From NCBI GenBank assembly GCA_947624465.1, contig CANQKJ010000070.1:1-9304 (forward strand): DNA of 9,304 bases, given 5' to 3'. The notes under the pieces are model-generated. The model searched no databases and was not told where the DNA came from. It saw nothing but the letters and a program-made list of their open reading frames with translations. The DNA comes from an uncultured Oscillospiraceae bacterium. Lineage in GTDB: Bacteria > Bacillota > Clostridia > Oscillospirales > Oscillospiraceae. Made by a program: the position numbers and the translations under genes. This document shows positions 5,146 to 9,304 of this stretch, in pieces; positions within the stretch are counted from its first letter, which is position 1; every line of letters begins with the position of its first letter.

Positions 5146-7821
5146 CTAATGGGCCTCCGCCCAGGTCTTTCCCACCTTGGCCTCGGCCAGCAGGGGGACG
5201 GCCAGGGCGGCCACCCCCTCCATCTCCTCCTCCAGCAGGTCCCGGACTTTTTGGCCCTCCGCCTCCGGGCACTCCACGATGAGCTCGTCGTGGACCTGGA
5301 GCACCAGCCGGGCGGCCAGCCCCTCGGAGCGGAGCCGCCGGTCCACCCGGATCATGGCCAGCTTGATGATGTCGGCGGCGGTGCCCTGGATGGGCATATT
5401 CAGCGCCACCCGCTCCCCGAAGGACCGGGTGTTGAAGTTGGAGGACTTCAGCTCCGGCAGCCAGCGCCGCCGGCCATAGAGAGTGGACACGTATCCGTCC
5501 TCCCGGCCCTTCTCCACCACCCGGTCCATATAGGCCCGGACGCCGGAGTAGTGCTCAAAATACTTCTGCATATACTCCCTGGCCTCCGCCACGGTGACGT
5601 GGATATCCTCCGAGAGGGAGAAGGCGGAGATGCCGTACACGATGCCGAAGTTCACCGCCTTGGCCGCCCTCCGGAGGGCGGGGGGCACCTGGTCCCGCGG
5701 CACCCCGAACACCTGGGAGGCGGTGACGGTGTGGATGTCCACCCCCGAGTTGAACCCGCCGATCATGGCGGAGTCCCCCGACATATGGGCCAGCAGCCGC
5801 AGCTCGATCTGGGAGTAGTCCGCGTCCACCAGCACGTTCCCGGCCGCGGCGGTGAACATCTTCCGCATCTCGGCCCCCAGCTCGGTGCGCACGGGGATGT
5901 TCTGCAGATTCGGCTCAGTGGAGCTGAGCCGCCCGGTGGCGGTGACGGTGTTCTGAAAGCAGGTGTGGATGCGCCCGTCGGGGGCGATGACCTTGCCCAG
6001 GCCCTCCACATAGGTGGAGTTCAGCTTGGTGAGCTGCCGGTAGTCCAGGATGGCCCCGATGATCTCATGCCGTGGGCGGAGCTTTTCCAGCACCTCCGCG
6101 TTGGTGGAGTAGCCGGTTTTCGTTTTTTTGACCGGCGGCAGCCCCAGCTTGTCAAACAGGACGGTCCCCAGCTGTTTGGGGGAGAGGATGTTGAACCGCT
6201 CCCCCGCCAGCCGGTAGATCTCCGCCTCCAATGCGTCGATGCCGGTTTTCAGGCTCTTGCCGAAGTCCGCCAGCGCCCTGCCGTCCACCAGCACCCCCGC
6301 CCGCTCCATCCTTGCCAGCACCGGGCACAGGGGCAGGTCGATGTCGTCGTGGACAGCCCGCAGCCCCAGCTCGTCCAGCCGCATCCCCAGCTCACGGTAC
6401 AGCGACTCCACAAGGGCGGCGTGGCCCGTCAGCGCCGCCAGGGGGACCGCCCGGTCGGCCAGGGGGCTGAAGGCGTCCGGGTCCAGGTAGTCCCTGGCGC
6501 TGGCCGCCTCCGCATTGAAGTAGGAGACGGACAGCTTTTCCAGCTCGTAGCTGCCGTCGGTGGGGGAGAGCAGATAGGCGGCGATGGCGGTGTCGAACAG
6601 GAAGCCGTCCACGCCCAGGCTCTCCTCCAGCAGCCGGGTCATCAGGTTCTTGCAGTCGTGGGTGACTTTTTTGATGTCGGGGGCGAAAAATCCCCTGAGG
6701 AAGTCGTTGTAGCAGTCCAGCCGGTCGGCGCACAGCGCGGCGGTCCGGAGGCCGTCTCCGTCCTCCCACACCGCGCACAGCACGCTGAGATCGGGCAGAG
6801 CCAGGAAGGACACATGATCCAGCCCCCGCCAGAGGGAGAGCAGCTCCTCCGTCCGGGCCCGGTCCGTCACCGTCTCGCTGGCGCTGACGGCCCCCGCCGC
6901 CTGTCTCTCCGCCGCGCCTCCCGCGGGGCCGGGGTGAAGTCCCAGCCGGTCGATGAGCTTGGAGAACTCCAGCCGCAGGAGGATGTCATAGAGGGCCTGC
7001 TCGTTCCAGGGTTTCCGGGCGGCGTCGGCGGGGCGGAACCCCATGGGCGCGTCGGTGCGGATGGTGGCCAGGTCCTTGGACATCATCGCCTGGTCCCGGC
7101 CCGCCTCCAGCTTTTTGATGACCCCGGCCTTGGCGGGGACGCCGGGGGCGGTACACACGTCCGGCATATGGTCATAAAGGGTCTCCACGGTGCCGTAGAG
7201 CTGCACCAGGGGCATGGCGGTCTTCTCCCCGATGCCGGCCACGCCGGGGATGTTGTCGCTGGAGTCCCCCATGAGGGCTTTCAGGTCGATCATGTGGATG
7301 GGGTCGAAGCCGTACTCCGCCCGGAAGGCCTCGGGGGTCATCTCTTTGGTGGTGGTCTGGCCCATGCGGGTGGACACCAGCTTCACCGTCGTCTTTTCGT
7401 CGATGAGCTGGAGGGAGTCCTTGTCCCCGGTGACGATGACGGTGGTCCCGCCCTCCCCCTCGTTGACCTTTGCCATGGTGCCCAGCAGGTCGTCGGCCTC
7501 CCAGCCCTCCAGCTCGTACCGGCGGACGTTCATGGCGTCCAGCACCTCTTTCAGCACCGGCATCTGGGCGGCCAGCTCCTCAGGCATACCGTGGCGGGTG
7601 GCCTTGTAGCCGTCGTAGGCCAGGTGGCGGAAGGTGGGGGCGTGGAGGTCGAAGACCACCGCCAGCCCGTCGGGCTGTTCCTCGTCCAGCAGCTTGAGCA
7701 GGATGTTGAGGAAGCCGAACACGGCGTTGGTGGGCAGCCCGTCCCGGGTGGACAGGTTCTGGGTGACGCCGTAAAAGGCGCGGTTGACGATGGAATTGCC
7801 GTCGATGACCATCAGCTTCAT
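5146..7821 (-). CDS. polA: DNA polymerase I (5'-nuclease plus polymerase; proofreading domain apparently inactive)
   Basis: An 891-aa family A polymerase that removes RNA primers and fills gaps in replication and repair. Residues 1-290 are the 5'-3' nuclease: D7 in VIDGNS, WEADD near 107-111, TGDKDS at 131-136 and GDSSDNIPG at 185-193. Residues about 320-480 match the 3'-5' exonuclease domain, but the DxE active-site motif is replaced by SFLALPDLS and no YxxxD motif is seen. Only D410 (FDT) remains, so proofreading should be lost, as in Taq and Bst enzymes. The polymerase domain has TATGRLSSTEPNLQNIP (627-643), motif A DYSQIELR (668-675), motif B RRAAKAVNFGIVYG (717-730) and motif C VHDE (843-846). 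The start is ATG at 7821, with GGGAGGT (7829-7835) 7 nt upstream. It is first in an operon with rimI, 9 nt downstream, and tsaD. Confidence 0.97.
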   Translation of the reverse strand: MKLMVIDGNSIVNRAFYGVTQNLSTRDGLPTNAVFGFLNILLKLLDEEQPDGLAVVFDLHAPTFRHLAYDGYKATRHGMPEELAAQMPVLKEVLDAMNVRRYELEGWEADDLLGTMAKVNEGEGGTTVIVTGDKDSLQLIDEKTTVKLVSTRMGQTTTKEMTPEAFRAEYGFDPIHMIDLKALMGDSSDNIPGVAGIGEKTAMPLVQLYGTVETLYDHMPDVCTAPGVPAKAGVIKKLEAGRDQAMMSKDLATIRTDAPMGFRPADAARKPWNEQALYDILLRLEFSKLIDRLGLHPGPAGGAAERQAAGAVSASETVTDRARTEELLSLWRGLDHVSFLALPDLSVLCAVWEDGDGLRTAALCADRLDCYNDFLRGFFAPDIKKVTHDCKNLMTRLLEESLGVDGFLFDTAIAAYLLSPTDGSYELEKLSVSYFNAEAASARDYLDPDAFSPLADRAVPLAALTGHAALVESLYRELGMRLDELGLRAVHDDIDLPLCPVLARMERAGVLVDGRALADFGKSLKTGIDALEAEIYRLAGERFNILSPKQLGTVLFDKLGLPPVKKTKTGYSTNAEVLEKLRPRHEIIGAILDYRQLTKLNSTYVEGLGKVIAPDGRIHTCFQNTVTATGRLSSTEPNLQNIPVRTELGAEMRKMFTAAAGNVLVDADYSQIELRLLAHMSGDSAMIGGFNSGVDIHTVTASQVFGVPRDQVPPALRRAAKAVNFGIVYGISAFSLSEDIHVTVAEAREYMQKYFEHYSGVRAYMDRVVEKGREDGYVSTLYGRRRWLPELKSSNFNTRSFGERVALNMPIQGTAADIIKLAMIRVDRRLRSEGLAARLVLQVHDELIVECPEAEGQKVRDLLEEEMEGVAALAVPLLAEAKVGKTWAEAH

Positions 7822-7854
7822 GGGCGGGACCTCCCTTGGACGTTCATTGTGGAT

Positions 7855-7883
7855 AGTGTACCATTTTTGCGGCGTTTAAGCAA
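7855..7883 (-). promoter_or_regulatory. Extended -10 promoter of the polA-rimI-tsaD operon
   Basis: TTGCTT (7878-7883) and TACACT (7855-7860) are 17 nt apart on the minus strand, with TGG before the -10 giving a TGn extension. Transcription would start near 7848, leaving a short leader of about 27 nt that holds the GGGAGGT ribosome binding site. The -10 region is identical over 13 bases to that of the fhs operon. Confidence 0.75.
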
Positions 7884-7936
7884 GGGGAATGAGCGGCCCC
7901 GCCCCCTGGATGCGTATCACTGACAGCGCCAGCGGC

Positions 7937-7972
7937 AAAGAGCAGGGACCCGCGTTCGGGCCCCTGCTCTTT
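7937..7972 (-). terminator. Terminator hairpin after pheT
   Basis: AAAGAGCAGGG/CCCTGCTCTTT (7937-7947/7962-7972) continues inward through one G-U pair into CCCG/CGGG with a 4-nt loop, about 16 bp in all. It starts 14 nt after the pheT stop codon. The U-run in the transcript is short (UUU, then GCC), so termination may rely mainly on stem strength. It separates pheT from the polA promoter. Confidence 0.75.
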
Positions 7973-7985
7973 CTCTGTTTCCAAT

Positions 7986-9304
7986 TTACCGCAGGACGGC
8001 CCCGCAGTCCTTCTCCAGGGCCTCCAGGATGGACTTCACGTCGGCGTCGGCCTCCTCGCCGGTGAGGGAGCGGTCGTCGGAGCGCAGGGTGAGGCTGAAC
8101 GCCACCGACTTCTTGCCGGGGGCGATGCCGGGACCCCGGTAGATGTCGAACAGCTCCACGTGCTTCAAAAGCCCCTTGGCCCCCTTGCGGATGGTCTCCT
8201 CCAGGGTCCCCACGGTGACGGCCTCGTCGCATACCACGGCGATGTCCCGGTCCACCGAGGGATATTTGGGCAGGGCCGTATATTCCGCGTCAGGCCCCTG
8301 GGCCAGGGCCAGCTCGTCGAAGGACAGCTCCGCGCAGTACAGCTCCCCGTCCACGCCGTAGTTCTTGGCCACGCTGGGGTGGATCTGCCCGAGGAAGCCC
8401 AGACAGTCGCTGCCGCTGAACACCGCCGCCACCCGTCCGGGATGGTAGGGGGCCACGGAATCGCCCCAGGTGTCGAAGTTGGCCGTCTCGAACCGCACGT
8501 TCACCGCCCGGATACCCTTCAAAACGGCCTCCACGGCCCCCTTGAAGGCGAAGAAGTCCATGCCCTCGCCGTAGGCCCCCAGGGTCAATACCTTGCTCTC
8601 GTTGGCCAGGCCGTTCTCGCCGCCGGGGAGGTAGATCCGGCCCAGCTCGTAGAGCTTCACGTTCTTGTTCCGGTAGCTCCAGTTCCGGGCCAGGATCTCC
8701 AGCATGGAGGGCAGGGTGGTGGTCCGCATGATGGAGGTGTCCTCGCCGAGCGGGTTCAAAATCTTAAAGGAGTTCCGCATAGCGTAGTCCCTGGACCAGC
8801 CGATCTTGTCGTAGGCCGTGGGGGAGATGAAGGAGTAGGTGATGATCTCGTCGTACCCGCAGTCGCGGCACAGCTCGCCCAAGCGGTTCTCCAGCTTCTG
8901 GGCGGGGGAGTAGCCCCCCTGGGTGGTCTGTCCCCGCATGAGGGTGACGGGGATGTTGTTGTACCCGTGGAACCGGGCCACCTCCTCGGCCAGGTCGGCC
9001 ATGCGCCGCACGTCGCCCCGCCAGGAGGGCACGGTGACCTGGTCGCCGTCCACCTGGAAATCCAGCTTGCGGAGGATGCGGACCATCTCGTCCGCGGGCA
9101 CGTCGGTGCCCAGCAGGGCGTTGATCTTGTCCGGCTCCAGCTTCAGCACGGTGGGCTGGGGCACGTCGTTCAGGATGTCGATGACGCCATCGACCACCTC
9201 GCCGGCCCCAAGCATCTCCACCAGCTCGCAGGCCCGGTTGACGGCGGGGAGGGTGTTCAGGGGGTCCAGGCCCTTCTCGAACTTGGCGGAGGCCTCGGTG
9301 CGCA
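7986..9304 (-). CDS. pheT: Phenylalanine--tRNA ligase beta subunit, C-terminal part (5' end outside the window)
   Basis: PheT forms the alpha2-beta2 enzyme that charges tRNA-Phe. About 438 codons are visible, of a family length near 790-800. The fragment opens with RTEASAKFEKGLDP, the conserved segment at the end of the B3/B4 editing region. Next comes the B5 domain, including the KINALLGTDVP stretch and VPSWRGDVRRMADLAEEVARFHGYNNIP. The catalytic-core-like domain follows, with YSFISPTAYDKIGW, LNPLGEDTSIMRTTTLPSML and VKLYELGRIYLP. The ferredoxin-fold anticodon-binding domain closes the protein, from KYPSVDRDIAVV to SLTLRSDDRSLTGEEAD and the stop at 7986. A GTG at 9221 is not the start, because the frame continues with conserved PheT sequence to the window edge. 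pheS is expected upstream, beyond base 9304. Confidence 0.96.
   Translation of the reverse strand, partial: RTEASAKFEKGLDPLNTLPAVNRACELVEMLGAGEVVDGVIDILNDVPQPTVLKLEPDKINALLGTDVPADEMVRILRKLDFQVDGDQVTVPSWRGDVRRMADLAEEVARFHGYNNIPVTLMRGQTTQGGYSPAQKLENRLGELCRDCGYDEIITYSFISPTAYDKIGWSRDYAMRNSFKILNPLGEDTSIMRTTTLPSMLEILARNWSYRNKNVKLYELGRIYLPGGENGLANESKVLTLGAYGEGMDFFAFKGAVEAVLKGIRAVNVRFETANFDTWGDSVAPYHPGRVAAVFSGSDCLGFLGQIHPSVAKNYGVDGELYCAELSFDELALAQGPDAEYTALPKYPSVDRDIAVVCDEAVTVGTLEETIRKGAKGLLKHVELFDIYRGPGIAPGKKSVAFSLTLRSDDRSLTGEEADADVKSILEALEKDCGAVLR

Noticed and set aside
7848..7856. DnaA-box-like CTATCCACA overlapping the polA promoter start region
   Set aside because: It has a mismatch to consensus at the first base and is explained by the extended -10 shared with the fhs promoter; too weak to call.
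4669..7923. A 1084-codon open frame on the plus strand opposite polA and rimI
   Set aside because: Its Gly/His/Val/Pro-rich low-complexity composition is what the antisense of a GC-rich gene gives. The minus strand holds full-length polA and rimI with all motifs.
9219..9221. GTG at 9221 as the start of pheT
   Set aside because: The frame continues upstream to the window edge with conserved PheT sequence (RTEASAKFEKGLDP).
1..9304. CRISPR array, transposase, tRNA or rRNA genes
   Set aside because: No regularly spaced direct repeats, no transposase-like frame, no cloverleaf with anticodon arm and no rRNA-like sequence seen on either strand.

Overview
The window is a high-GC stretch of bacterial chromosome in which every gene I can support lies on the minus strand. 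It carries core housekeeping genes with strong AGGAGG-type ribosome binding sites, a Firmicutes-style lipoprotein signal, a clostridial-type formate--tetrahydrofolate ligase and a DNA polymerase I without proofreading residues. This points to a GC-rich anaerobic member of the Clostridia, most likely Oscillospiraceae-like (Flavonifractor/Lawsonibacter/Intestinimonas type). The lineage is inferred from gene style, not from a database match.

Read in the direction of transcription (high to low coordinates): the 3' part of pheT (9304-7986) ends at a GC-rich hairpin (7937-7972). A promoter with an extended -10 (7855-7883) then drives a tight three-gene operon, polA - rimI - tsaD (7821-3666), with gaps of 9 and 4 nt. 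This combines DNA repair/replication polymerase I, the bS18 N-acetyltransferase, and the tRNA t6A synthase subunit.

After tsaD comes a gene-free interval of about 450 bp (3214-3665). It holds a palindrome-rich GC block that resembles a dispersed intergenic repeat, a bidirectional-type terminator, an AT-rich island with one perfect DnaA box, and an imperfect hairpin followed by a U-tract.

A second extended -10 promoter (3184-3213) starts an operon whose leader is a clearly recognisable ZTP (pfl) riboswitch. Its expression platform is an intrinsic terminator (3071-3105). Downstream are fhs (3041-1377) and an SDR-family oxidoreductase (1349-618). ZTP/ZMP accumulates when 10-formyl-THF is short, so the riboswitch logically controls fhs, which makes 10-formyl-THF. 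The SDR gene, 27 nt behind fhs, should fall under the same switch. The operon ends at a strong hairpin terminator (572-601).

A perfect consensus sigma-A promoter (TTGACA, 17 nt, TATAAT; 458-486) then drives a gene for a lipid-anchored ABC-transporter substrate-binding protein of the branched-chain amino acid type (354 to beyond base 1). Its leader folds into a three-way junction that begins at the predicted transcription start. I do not recognise this fold as a known riboswitch, and it is the least explained structured element in the window. No CRISPR array, transposase, tRNA or rRNA was seen.
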